This document shows positions 15,444 to 22,761 of a DNA stretch of 33,934 nucleotides, piece by piece; position 1 is the stretch's first letter; the number at the start of each line of letters is the position of its first letter. The translations under genes were made by a program, and so were the position numbers. The DNA lies in contig JAZRPO010000027.1 of assembly GCA_045649265.1 (NCBI GenBank), positions 1 through 33,934 on the forward strand, written 5' to 3'. This stretch comes from SIG480 sp045649265 (GTDB lineage: Bacteria > Bacillota > Clostridia > Oscillospirales > JAAYXM01). The notes under the pieces are model-generated. The model saw nothing but the letters and a program-made list of their open reading frames with translations. It did not search any database and was not told the origin of the DNA.

Positions 15444-16868
15444 TTATTCCTTTCCGTTCCAGCAATACGTGCAAAGTTTGCAGGGCGAAAGCCCGATTGC
15501 CTTAATAACTCCTTCAAGAGACTGAAACTCAATAGAAGCGAGGTGTAGCTCTTCGCAAAGCTTTTCTCTGAACTTTTTGCCGCGTTCTGTTGAAGAATCG
15601 CTATATTCTTCAATATAATTAAAACCGTCTTCCCCTTCAAGCTCGTTGATGATGCGCCTTGCAATAAGCTCCATATCATCAGTTGCGCGAGAAAAGTTTA
15701 AGTATTTACATCCATACATGATTGGCGGACACGCCGAGCGCATATGGACTTCCTTGGCGCCGTTGTCATATAAAAATTCTACCGTTTCACGAAGCTGAGT
15801 ACCACGGACTATTGAATCATCCACAAACAGAAGTTTTTTATCGTTTATAAGCTCGTGCACCGGAATTTGCTTCATCTTTGCAATTTTCTTACGCTCTTTT
15901 TGTGCTGTCGGCGTAAAACTGCGAGCCCAGGTTGGGGTGTATTTAATAAACGCTCTGGCAAATGGAATACCGGTTTCATTTGCATATCCGATTGCGTGAG
16001 GAGTGCCTGAATCCGGAACGCCACCAATATAATCAATATCAGAAATTTTCCCAAGCTTTTTATCGTTATCCGCCATAATTTTGCCGTTGCGATAACGCAT
16101 AATCTCAACATTAACTCCCTCATAGGTCGAGGTAGGATACCCGTAATAGCTCCACAAAAACGAGCAAATACGCATCTGCTCTCCGGCTTCCGAAAGCACA
16201 GAAACCCCATCAACCGAAAGCTCTACGATTTCTCCGGGGCCGAGCTCTTTCTCTGTTTCATATCCAAGCTTCGTATATGCAAATTCTTCAAACGAAACAC
16301 AAAAACCGTCTTCGCCTTTTCCAACCATAACAGGGATCCTGCCAAAGCGGTCACGCGCGGCAATGATTTTCCCATTCTCGCGGAGAATGAGGATTGAAGC
16401 TGTGCCGACAATCTCATTCTGCACAAATTTTATACCTTCAACAAAGTCGTTCTTCTGACTGATGAGCGCCGCAACAAGCTCTGTACGGTTAACGGCTCCG
16501 CCTGTCATTGCATCAAAATGCCCACCATCAGAGGAGAGATATCTGTCAATAAGCTCTTGTGCGTTATTTATTAATCCTATTACGCATATTGCATACGTTC
16601 CAAGCTTTGAACGAATGAGCAACGGCTGCGGGTCATAATCGCTTATACAACCGATTGCAGATGTCCCACGCATTTCTTCAAAGACGTGTTCAAACTTCGT
16701 TCTGAACGGTGAGTTTTGAATATTGTGGATTTCGCGTTGAAGTCCGATTTCTTCATCATAAGCTGCCATTCCTGCGCGACGAGTGCCAAGGTGCGAATGG
16801 TAATCCGTTCCAAAAAAGACATCTCCTAACGCATCCTGTCGGCAGACCGCTCCGAAAAAGCCCCCCAT
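15444..16868 (-). CDS. purF: PurF-like amidophosphoribosyltransferase lacking the glutaminase nucleophile
   Basis: This 474-residue protein sits at the purF place of the operon. The PRPP-binding loop FVDDSIVRGT (348-357) and VPDSGTP (284-290) are intact. Cys235, Cys380, Cys463 and Cys466 match the four [4Fe-4S] ligands of the B. subtilis enzyme. The N-terminal glutaminase domain is present but degenerate. The protein starts MGGFFG where PurF has MCGxFG, so the nucleophile Cys1 is Gly; codons ATG GGG GGC are unambiguous and AAGGAGG precedes them. The conserved His-x-Arg-Tyr region reads GCISDYDPQP, and the Asp before Glu130 is Arg. It may use free ammonia or a separate glutaminase. Similar MGGFFG proteins are, as I recall, annotated as amidophosphoribosyltransferase in other anaerobes. 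Confidence 0.9.
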   Translation of the reverse strand: MGGFFGAVCRQDALGDVFFGTDYHSHLGTRRAGMAAYDEEIGLQREIHNIQNSPFRTKFEHVFEEMRGTSAIGCISDYDPQPLLIRSKLGTYAICVIGLINNAQELIDRYLSSDGGHFDAMTGGAVNRTELVAALISQKNDFVEGIKFVQNEIVGTASILILRENGKIIAARDRFGRIPVMVGKGEDGFCVSFEEFAYTKLGYETEKELGPGEIVELSVDGVSVLSEAGEQMRICSFLWSYYGYPTSTYEGVNVEIMRYRNGKIMADNDKKLGKISDIDYIGGVPDSGTPHAIGYANETGIPFARAFIKYTPTWARSFTPTAQKERKKIAKMKQIPVHELINDKKLLFVDDSIVRGTQLRETVEFLYDNGAKEVHMRSACPPIMYGCKYLNFSRATDDMELIARRIINELEGEDGFNYIEEYSDSSTERGKKFREKLCEELHLASIEFQSLEGVIKAIGLSPCKLCTYCWNGKE

Positions 16869-16883
16869 ATTAGAACCTCCTTG

Positions 16884-17594
16884 TTATTCGCCGAGAATTC
16901 TCTTCATCATTTCCTGATACGCATCCTCTACATTTCCGAGGTCGCGGCGGAAACGGTCCTTATCAAGCTTTTCATGGGTTGTGCTGTCCCAGAAGCGACA
17001 GGTATCGGGAGAAATCTCGTCTGCAAGAACGATTGTTCCGTCTGCCGTCTTGCCAAATTCAAGCTTAAAGTCGACAAGGTCAACATTGAGCTTCTTGAAG
17101 AAGCTCTTCATAACCTCATTTACCTTAAATGCCATATTCTTAATCGTTTCAATTTCTTCTTTTGTTGCAACTTTGAGTGCAAGAGCGTGATAATCATTAA
17201 TAAGCGGATCTCCAAGGTCATCGTTCTTGTATGAAAACTCGATTGTCGGCTCATCAAAAACGATGCCCTCATCAACGCCATAGCGTTTTGCAAAGGAACC
17301 TGCGGAGATGTTTCTGATTATAACTTCAAGAGGAACTATCGAAACCCTCTTGACAAGCGTCTCACGCGCTGAAAGCTCTTTTACAAAATGAGTAGGAACG
17401 CCTTCTTTTTCCAGAATCTGCATCATGAAGTTTGTTACTCTGTTGTTGATTGCGCCTTTGCCCGAAATAGTTCCCTTTTTAAGACCGTTAAAAGCTGTAG
17501 CATCATCCTTATAATCAACAAGCAAAACCTCGTTGTTATCCGTTGCATAAACCTTTTTTGCCTTTCCTTCATAAAGCATTTCTTTCTTTTCCAT
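16884..17594 (-). CDS. purC: SAICAR synthetase
   Basis: A 236-residue enzyme joining CAIR and aspartate with ATP to give SAICAR. The start MEKKEMLYEGKAKKVY is diagnostic, followed by FNGLKKGTISGKGAINN, the REVIIRN-type block EVIIRNISAGSFAKR, and LVDFKLEFG with ADEISPDTCRFWD, which carry nucleotide and substrate contacts. Length is typical of the compact bacterial form. AGGGGGAA precedes the ATG. It is the second gene of the operon, 19 bp after purE and 15 bp before purF. Confidence 0.97.
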   Translation of the reverse strand: MEKKEMLYEGKAKKVYATDNNEVLLVDYKDDATAFNGLKKGTISGKGAINNRVTNFMMQILEKEGVPTHFVKELSARETLVKRVSIVPLEVIIRNISAGSFAKRYGVDEGIVFDEPTIEFSYKNDDLGDPLINDYHALALKVATKEEIETIKNMAFKVNEVMKSFFKKLNVDLVDFKLEFGKTADGTIVLADEISPDTCRFWDSTTHEKLDKDRFRRDLGNVEDAYQEMMKRILGE

Positions 17595-17613
17595 TTTATA
17601 TTTCCCCCTAAAA

Positions 17614-18108
17614 TTATTTGCTGAGCTCAGCGAATATTTTCAAATCCTTTTCAAGAACTATTGCCGCATCATTTTTTCTCTTGTCACAGAGCTTCTTTGC
17701 AATTCTTTCATCTTCAACCGCAAGAATCTGAGCCGCAAGAAGCGCTGCATTTGCGCCACCGTTAATTGCAACGGTTGCAACAGGAATGCCTGATGGCATC
17801 TGAACTGTTGACAGAAGAGCATCAAGACCGTCAAGGTTTGAAGACTTACACGGGATGCCGATAACGGGAAGAGTCGTGTTTGCGGCAATAGCACCTGCAA
17901 GATGCGCAGCCATACCAGCCGCAGCTATAATAACACCAAATCCGTTTTCCCTTGCCGAAGCAGCAAAAGCACGAGCTTCTTCGGGGGTTCGGTGTGCAGA
18001 ATAAACGTGAACCTCAAACGGAATTTCAAAAGCTTTAAGAACATCTGTTGCTTTCTGAATGATAGGCAAATCGCTGTCGCTCCCCATGACGATTCCTATT
18101 TTTTTCAT
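17614..18108 (-). CDS. purE: N5-carboxyaminoimidazole ribonucleotide mutase (class I PurE)
   Basis: About 164 residues. The enzyme makes CAIR, normally from N5-CAIR. The substrate-binding segments are clear: MGSDSDLP at the N-terminus, YSAHRTPE with the conserved His, AAGMAAHLAGAIAA, and MPSGIPVATVAI. These point to class I PurE, which normally works with PurK; no purK is in this operon. Two ATGs compete: 18106-18108 lies 9 nt from AGGAGG and is preferred, while 18112-18114 is only 3 nt away. It is the first gene behind the ZTP riboswitch. Confidence 0.95.
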   Translation of the reverse strand: MKKIGIVMGSDSDLPIIQKATDVLKAFEIPFEVHVYSAHRTPEEARAFAASARENGFGVIIAAAGMAAHLAGAIAANTTLPVIGIPCKSSNLDGLDALLSTVQMPSGIPVATVAINGGANAALLAAQILAVEDERIAKKLCDKRKNDAAIVLEKDLKIFAELSK

Positions 18109-18140
18109 TGACATAAACCTCCTGAAATTTAATAAGAAAT

Positions 18141-18183
18141 AAAAAAGGGCGCACTTAACTCAGTAAAGGAGTTAAATGTGCCC
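18141..18183 (-). terminator. ZTP-riboswitch terminator ahead of purE
   Basis: On the minus strand a 15-position stem (complements of 18169-18183 and 18147-18161, one mismatch, one G-U) and 7-nt loop are followed by six U. Its 5' strand begins with the GGGC of the aptamer's CUGGGCA block, so folding of the ligand-bound aptamer and of the terminator are mutually exclusive. Confidence 0.9.
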
Positions 18184-18265
18184 AGACGGTCGGCAAAAAC
18201 GGGGAAAATAACCCCCGAAGCTTCCTGCTTCACGTGGTGCTCCACAAATCCGTCAGTCGCAGAAA
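18179..18265 (-). promoter_or_regulatory. ZTP (pfl) riboswitch controlling the purine operon
   Basis: The minus strand shows the pfl-motif blocks in order: GCGACTGACGG, a GTGGA-GCA-CCAC hairpin, GGAAGC, a C/G-rich variable hairpin, and CCGTCTGGGCA. The long-range helix GACGG (18254-18250) with CCGTC (18189-18185) differs from the usual GGCGG/CCGCC by a compensatory pair, which supports the fold. ZTP riboswitches sense ZMP/ZTP, which build up when 10-formyl-THF is scarce, and switch genes on. The operon holds both formyl-THF-using purine enzymes and fhs, which fits. Confidence 0.9.
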
Positions 18266-18287
18266 ACCTATAATATCCCGTTGATTG

Positions 18288-18317
18288 ATTATATCACAAA
18301 GGGCTTACGCGTGTCAA
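18288..18317 (-). promoter_or_regulatory. Strong sigma-A promoter of the purine operon
   Basis: The minus strand has consensus TTGACA (18317-18312), an 18-bp spacer, and consensus TATAAT (18293-18288) with an extended-10 TG one base ahead. The predicted start near 18281 leaves a short lead into the ZTP aptamer. No other promoter is evident across the tightly packed operon. Confidence 0.88.
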
Positions 18318-18326
18318 GGAAAAACG

Positions 18327-18349
18327 GCTTTTTTCTACATAAAAAAAGC
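18327..18349 (-). terminator. Possible terminator after the murC-CPBP unit
   Basis: An 8-bp stem (18342-18349 with 18327-18334) made mostly of A-T pairs closed by GC is followed on the minus strand by CGTTTTT. It lies just upstream of the purine promoter. A second short hairpin, TTTACCCC/GGGGTAAA at 18381-18400, is closer to the CPBP stop but lacks a U-run. Apart from these two hairpins I see nothing else between 18318 and 18414. Confidence 0.35.
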
Positions 18350-18414
18350 TCAAAATGCGAAGATTTCAAAACGCTGTATTTTTACCCCTTTTGGGGTAAA
18401 GAAACTTTAAATTT

Positions 18415-19212
18415 TCAATTTCTGCTTGTATTGCTTTTGCGCGATTTTCTGCCGCCTGAGCACGAAAGAATAAGTGCAATAACCGCCAAGGCAAGAAGAA
18501 CTGCTTTTTCAGTTATCGAAAAAGCAAAGCTTACAAGACTCAACAGCGTGCCTGCTACATTGAATGACGTATGTAGCACTATCGCGCTCCAAAGGCTTGT
18601 GCTTTTATATCTGACAAGCCCAAGGACTAATCCGAGAACCAGAGTGTAGCTTGCCTGAATCAAGTTGCCGTGAGAAACTGCAAACAAGGCAGAGGTTATA
18701 AGGATTGAAAAACAAACTCCCACAGAAGCCCCGAACATTTTCAGGAGAATCCCTCTGAACATAAGCTCCTCTACAAACGGCCCGATAATTACACACAGTA
18801 CGAGAATAGTCGTAATTTCCACAGTTTCTGATGACGAAAATGGAACAAAAGAAGAAATCAGCAAATTGAGAATTGCACCAAGAAAAAGCGATGCGATAAT
18901 GCTTATTGGTCTGCAATAAGAAAGGCCGGTATACGAAGCCAAGCCAATTCTTTTAAACCTGAAAACCAGAATTGAAACGATAAGAACGAGAATATATGAA
19001 ATCAAAAGAATCAACGGTTCTTTTCCTGCAAGAACACCTGAAATGTACTCAAAAAAGAAGCTTGCATCCACCTGTGCACCAAGGTCGCCTATGTTCTTGG
19101 CGGCAGCGAAACTGTAATATGCAACAACTGTAAGGGATGCCGCCACTCCCGACAATACATAGAGAAAATAACAATCTAACGCATATAAAAATTTTAATGC
19201 ATTTTCCTTCAT
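18415..19212 (-). CDS. CPBP family intramembrane glutamic endopeptidase
   Basis: A 265-residue polytopic membrane protein with about seven to eight hydrophobic segments. The CPBP (CAAX protease and bacteriocin-processing) motifs are present in order: EELMFRGILL (Glu-Glu-x3-Arg), FAVSHGN (His) and VLHTSFNVAG (His with Asn). Members cleave substrates in the membrane; in bacteria many are of unknown role or linked to bacteriocin immunity, and no bacteriocin gene is visible here. I use the ATG at 19210-19212, preceded by AGGTG, because the longer frame overlaps murC. It follows murC by 14 bp and is probably co-transcribed. Confidence 0.88.
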   Translation of the reverse strand: MKENALKFLYALDCYFLYVLSGVAASLTVVAYYSFAAAKNIGDLGAQVDASFFFEYISGVLAGKEPLILLISYILVLIVSILVFRFKRIGLASYTGLSYCRPISIIASLFLGAILNLLISSFVPFSSSETVEITTILVLCVIIGPFVEELMFRGILLKMFGASVGVCFSILITSALFAVSHGNLIQASYTLVLGLVLGLVRYKSTSLWSAIVLHTSFNVAGTLLSLVSFAFSITEKAVLLALAVIALILSCSGGRKSRKSNTSRN

Positions 19213-19226
19213 CCCGACACACCTGC

Positions 19227-20603
19227 TCACTTTTTTTCGCAAAGACGCTCTCCGACCTTGTAAATATCCCCCGCTCCCATTGTCAGCACAAAATCGCCGT
19301 CAGAAACCAACTCGGACAGACGTTCAACAATGCCGTCAAACGATGGGATATACTCTGCATTTTCAATCTTATCCGAAATTGCGGAAGACTCTATCCCTAT
19401 GGTATTTTTCTCCCTGGCGGCAAAAATTTCAGCGAGAATAACCTTATCTGCAACGGAAAGGGCCTCGGCAAAATCATCTTTAAATGCCGCCGTACGAGTA
19501 TAGGTATGCGGCTGAAATATGCAGATAATCCTGCCTGAATGTGTATTTGATACTGCTTTGAGCGTTGTTGCAACCTCGCTCGGATGATGTGCATAATCAT
19601 CATATACGCGTGCGCCGCGATACTCACCTTTATATTCCATTCTTCTTCCAACACCGGTAAATTTACCGAGAGCACGGGAGATTACATTAGGAGAAACCCC
19701 TATACTGAGCGCCGCCGCAGATGCTGCAAGAGCATTTTTGACATTGTGTTCCCCGAGAACAGAAAGCCTTATTGAGCAGAGGACCTCACCCTTTAAAACT
19801 AAATCAAAAGACGGAAAACCATTTTCGTATTTGAGGTTGCGTGCAGTAACATCACAGTTTTCACCAAGCCCGAACGTAGTACCCTCTCGACCTGAACGAG
19901 AAAGCGCCTCCAAAGCATTTTCGTCATCCCCGTTCACAATAATTGTACCATTTTCTTTGGTGTTGCTGATAAAGTGCGAAAATGAATTTATAATATTATC
20001 AATACCAGAGAAGAAATCAAGGTGGTCCTCCTCCACATTCAAAACAACTGATGTTGTGGGGTAAAAATTCAAAAATGAATTGCAGTACTCACAAGCCTCC
20101 GCAATAAACAGATCCCCGTCAGAAAGACGAATAACTCCGCCAATTTCACGCATATCGGCACCTATCATAACCTCAGGGTCCCTTTCTGCAGCAAGAGCAA
20201 TGCAGGTTATCATAGCAGTTGTCGATGTTTTTCCGTGTGTTCCCGAAACGCATACAACCTCAGGAAATTCCTCCATAAGAATCCCCCATGCCTCTGTCCT
20301 TTCCAGGATTGGAATTTCAAGCTCGCGAGCTTTTTGAATTTCCGGATTGTCATCGTGAATGGCAGAGGTACGAATTATTACGTCAGCACCGAGAACATTT
20401 GCCGCCTCGTGCCCTTTAAACACGCGCATTCCAAGAGAGCGCAAGCGTTCAACATATTTCCCGCTGTTCATATCCGAACCTTGAACAGTAATCCCGCGCG
20501 AAGCAAGAGCTTCTGCAAGCGCACTCATAGATACGCCGCCTATCCCGACGAGGTGAATTATCTTATTTTTATCAGACAGAAGCTTCTGTTTTTCTTGAAA
20601 CAT
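19227..20603 (-). CDS. murC: UDP-N-acetylmuramate--L-alanine ligase
   Basis: This 458-residue cytoplasmic Mur ligase adds the first L-alanine of the peptidoglycan stem peptide. The N-terminal nucleotide-sugar block HLVGIGGVSMSALAE, the ATP P-loop SGTHGKTSTTAM at about 120-131, NVEEDHLDFF, LSVLGEHNVKNALAA, RRMEYKGE and YDDYAHHPSEV all fit MurC and separate it from MurD/E/F. The ATG at 20601-20603 is preceded by GGGGAG at 9 nt. The gene is divergent from spoVG; the AT-rich gap between them has no promoter I could place with confidence. Confidence 0.96.
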   Translation of the reverse strand: MFQEKQKLLSDKNKIIHLVGIGGVSMSALAEALASRGITVQGSDMNSGKYVERLRSLGMRVFKGHEAANVLGADVIIRTSAIHDDNPEIQKARELEIPILERTEAWGILMEEFPEVVCVSGTHGKTSTTAMITCIALAAERDPEVMIGADMREIGGVIRLSDGDLFIAEACEYCNSFLNFYPTTSVVLNVEEDHLDFFSGIDNIINSFSHFISNTKENGTIIVNGDDENALEALSRSGREGTTFGLGENCDVTARNLKYENGFPSFDLVLKGEVLCSIRLSVLGEHNVKNALAASAAALSIGVSPNVISRALGKFTGVGRRMEYKGEYRGARVYDDYAHHPSEVATTLKAVSNTHSGRIICIFQPHTYTRTAAFKDDFAEALSVADKVILAEIFAAREKNTIGIESSAISDKIENAEYIPSFDGIVERLSELVSDGDFVLTMGAGDIYKVGERLCEKK

Positions 20604-20732
20604 AACTCTACGCTCCCCATTTAAAAATAACTTCATGGTTATGTGTATTTTATTTTTCTACGGTTACAATATATTATATTATTTTTTTGTCAAAAAGTCC
20701 AGCAAAAACAAAAACCAGTTAGGAGAAGTAAA

Positions 20733-21005
20733 ATGGAAATAACAGACATCAAAATTCGAAAAGTTTCTGATGAATCAAAAATGCGCGCAATAGTTTCGGT
20801 TACCTTCGACAACGAGCTTGTTATTCATGATATCAAAGTAATCTCAGGATATGACAAGGTGTTTCTCGCAATGCCCTCAAGAAGACTGCCTAACGGTAGC
20901 TTCAGCGACGTTGTTCACCCCACGAACCATTCTATGCGGCAAAAAATAGAAGGGGCTGTTCTCAAAGAATATGAAAGCTATATTCAAGGAGATTTTGAGG
21001 CATAA
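20733..21005 (+). CDS. spoVG: SpoVG family regulatory protein
   Basis: A 90-residue protein matching SpoVG, a small nucleic-acid-binding regulator linked to septation, sporulation and surface traits in Bacillota. The N-terminal MEITDIKIRKV, the middle IKVISGYDKVFLAMPSRRLPNG, and DVVHPTNHSMRQKIE are highly characteristic. AGGAG at 20721-20725 sets the start; the frame remains open further upstream but without a ribosome site. In B. subtilis spoVG is transcribed by sigma-H; no sigma-H-like GAAT element is evident here. Confidence 0.95.
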   Translation: MEITDIKIRKVSDESKMRAIVSVTFDNELVIHDIKVISGYDKVFLAMPSRRLPNGSFSDVVHPTNHSMRQKIEGAVLKEYESYIQGDFEA

Positions 21006-21030
21006 CTCTTGATATATCATCCAAAAAGTA

Positions 21031-21070
21031 TTATTATTAGATAAAGGCTTTAAAGCTTCGCTGATAATAA
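21031..21070 (+). repeat. AT-rich hairpin between spoVG and the glycosyltransferase
   Basis: TTATTATTAG (21031-21040) pairs with CTGATAATAA (21061-21070), one G-U, around an inner near-palindrome containing GCTTTAAAGC. No U-run follows, so it is not a standard terminator. It may shape the leader of the downstream gene, whose ribosome site is weak. Confidence 0.4.
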
Positions 21071-21094
21071 AGACAAGGATGGTTTGATAACGCT

Positions 21095-22219
21095 ATGAAG
21101 GTTATGATTCTCAGTATCACCGCAGGCCAAGGGCATCATTCCGCAGCGAAAGCCCTCTCCGAAGCATTGACACTTGTCGGTGCAACGGTAAAAATTGTTG
21201 ATGTTTACAAGCAAATAGATAAAAATTTATGCGACGCCGTAAACAAAGGCTACCTTCTCTCTACTAAGCACACGCCAAAAGCATACAGAACAATCTATGA
21301 GCTGATTGACTCAAAAACCGCTCCTGCAACAAAATATTCATTGAGGAGTGTAATGGGAATTCTTCTTGGGCTTCGTTTTGAAAAATTTATAGAAGAGTTC
21401 TGCCCTGACGTCATCATCTGCACACACGTGTTTGCTGCTCAGGTTATAAATGAGCTGAAGCGACACGAAAGGCTCACAGATGTCCCTACGATCGGAATTG
21501 TAACCGATTACACAATACATCCGTTCTGGGAAGATGTAACTAACATTGAATACATTGAAATCGCAAGCGAGCTTCTTACACAAAAAGCAAGCATAAAAGG
21601 AATACCAAAAGAGCGGCTTCTCCCCTTTGGAATTCCGGTTCAGAAAAAATTTTCAATATCGCAAAGCAAAAGCGAGGTTCGCCGTGCACTTAATATCTCC
21701 GATGACGAAAAAGTTATTCTTGTCATGGCAGGAAGCATGGGGTACGGTAATATGCCCGAAATCATCTCCGGCATTCTCCGTTTTGACAAAAAGTGCAGAA
21801 TTCTTGCCGTTTGCGGAAACAACAAGAAGCTTTACAAAAAGCTAACAGAGTCTCAATACAGCGAAAATGTTTCGATATACGGATTTATAAGCAATGTTGA
21901 TGTTCTCATGGATGCTGCTGACTGTATTATCACAAAGCCCGGAGGCCTCACAACAACAGAGGCTATGGCAAAGAACCTACCAATGATTTTTGTTAATCCG
22001 ATACCCGGGCAGGAGGACAGAAACCAGGAATTTTTCTTAAACAGCGGCCTTGCTCTTGCCGTAACGAAAACATTTACGATTGAAGAGGCGCTTTACTTTC
22101 TCTTCAATCAGCCGGAGCGGCTTGAGCTTATAAGAGATGCATTCAAAAAAATTGCAAAACCGAACTCTTCAGAAAATCTTGCAAACTTCGTCAAGGAGCT
22201 TGCAGCAAAAAATCTATAA
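21095..22219 (+). CDS. MGDG-synthase/UgtP-like glycosyltransferase
   Basis: A 374-residue GT-B enzyme. The N-terminal ILSITAGQGHHSAAKAL is the phosphate/acceptor loop of the MGDG synthase family, and the C-terminal half has GSMGYGN, DVLMDAADCIITKPGGLTTTEAMAKNLP and NPIPGQEDRN of the nucleotide-sugar site. Relatives (UgtP, monogalactosyldiacylglycerol synthases) transfer a sugar to diacylglycerol for glycolipid or lipoteichoic acid anchors; the donor sugar cannot be read from sequence. It is probably a peripheral membrane protein. The start has no good ribosome site: AAGGA is 15 nt upstream. It may be co-transcribed with spoVG, 89 bp away. Confidence 0.85.
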   Translation: MKVMILSITAGQGHHSAAKALSEALTLVGATVKIVDVYKQIDKNLCDAVNKGYLLSTKHTPKAYRTIYELIDSKTAPATKYSLRSVMGILLGLRFEKFIEEFCPDVIICTHVFAAQVINELKRHERLTDVPTIGIVTDYTIHPFWEDVTNIEYIEIASELLTQKASIKGIPKERLLPFGIPVQKKFSISQSKSEVRRALNISDDEKVILVMAGSMGYGNMPEIISGILRFDKKCRILAVCGNNKKLYKKLTESQYSENVSIYGFISNVDVLMDAADCIITKPGGLTTTEAMAKNLPMIFVNPIPGQEDRNQEFFLNSGLALAVTKTFTIEEALYFLFNQPERLELIRDAFKKIAKPNSSENLANFVKELAAKNL

Positions 22220-22231
22220 TCTATAATTCTT

Positions 22232-22275
22232 ATACAAAATTGGCAGATGCTTTTTTGCATCTGCCAATTTTGTAT
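22232..22275. terminator. Terminator between glycosyltransferase and ACT genes
   Basis: A perfect 19-bp stem (22232-22250 with 22257-22275) has a six-T loop. It separates convergent genes and probably ends both the spoVG-glycosyltransferase transcript and the aromatic operon, although neither side has a long U-run beyond the stem. Confidence 0.8.
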
Positions 22276-22316
22276 ATTCGTTTTATAAATCAAATGACCG
22301 AACGTTTTTGTTTGGT

Positions 22317-22745
22317 TTATCTAATCCCCAGCTCTTCCTCGCTCACGGTGCGAAGGTTATTGTTTTTGATTTCATTCATTAGTTTTTCCTTATCTGCAAC
22401 ACGGAAAACCATATATGCCTTCCCGTTATTCTGAGTATAGAGTGAATACATATACTCAATATCTATCTCCGCTTTTGCAAGCAGAGCAAGAACGTCAGAA
22501 AGCCCTGCCGGACGGTCGGGAACTTCAATAACAGAAACCGGAGTCAGGGAAATTACGTTTCCGTTCTTCATAAGCACCCGAGCTGCATGCTCTGCATCGT
22601 CTGTGATCATACGGAGAACGCCATAGTCCGAGCTCTCTGCTATTGAGATTGCGCGAAGGTTCACGTTGTTGCTTGCGAGAATTTTCGTTATCTCAGCAAG
22701 CTGACCTGCACGGTTTTCAAGAAATACAGAAATCTGGTTGATCAT
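22317..22745 (-). CDS. Tandem ACT-domain amino-acid-binding protein
   Basis: A 142-residue protein built of two ACT domains with no catalytic domain. The first (INQISVFLENRAGQLAEITKILASNNVNL, residues 2-30) and the second (SVIEVPDRPAGLSDVLALLAKAEIDIEYMYS) each show the ACT pattern of a beta strand, a GxL turn and a helix. ACT domains bind amino acids and regulate enzymes. Stand-alone copies next to phenylacetate-CoA ligase genes are common in anaerobes. Here it is last in an aromatic-acid operon and may sense an aromatic amino acid, which is inference. The start at 22743-22745 follows GGAGG. Confidence 0.85.
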   Translation of the reverse strand: MINQISVFLENRAGQLAEITKILASNNVNLRAISIAESSDYGVLRMITDDAEHAARVLMKNGNVISLTPVSVIEVPDRPAGLSDVLALLAKAEIDIEYMYSLYTQNNGKAYMVFRVADKEKLMNEIKNNNLRTVSEEELGIR

Positions 22746-22761
22746 AATTTGCAATCCTCCT

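Noticed and set aside
15444..16868. That the missing PurF cysteine results from a wrong start codon
   Set aside because: AAGGAGG is correctly spaced from the ATG, GGFFG aligns directly with CGxFG of PurF, and there is no upstream in-frame Cys-Gly. Cys9 is too far in to be the nucleophile.
18179..18265. Guanine or THF riboswitch in the purine leader
   Set aside because: The purine-aptamer core blocks and the THF-aptamer signature are absent, while the ZTP blocks and pseudoknot are all present.
20604..20732. Divergent promoters for murC and spoVG
   Set aside because: Several TATAAT-like strings occur, and a minus-strand TTGACA is present, but no pair has acceptable spacing.
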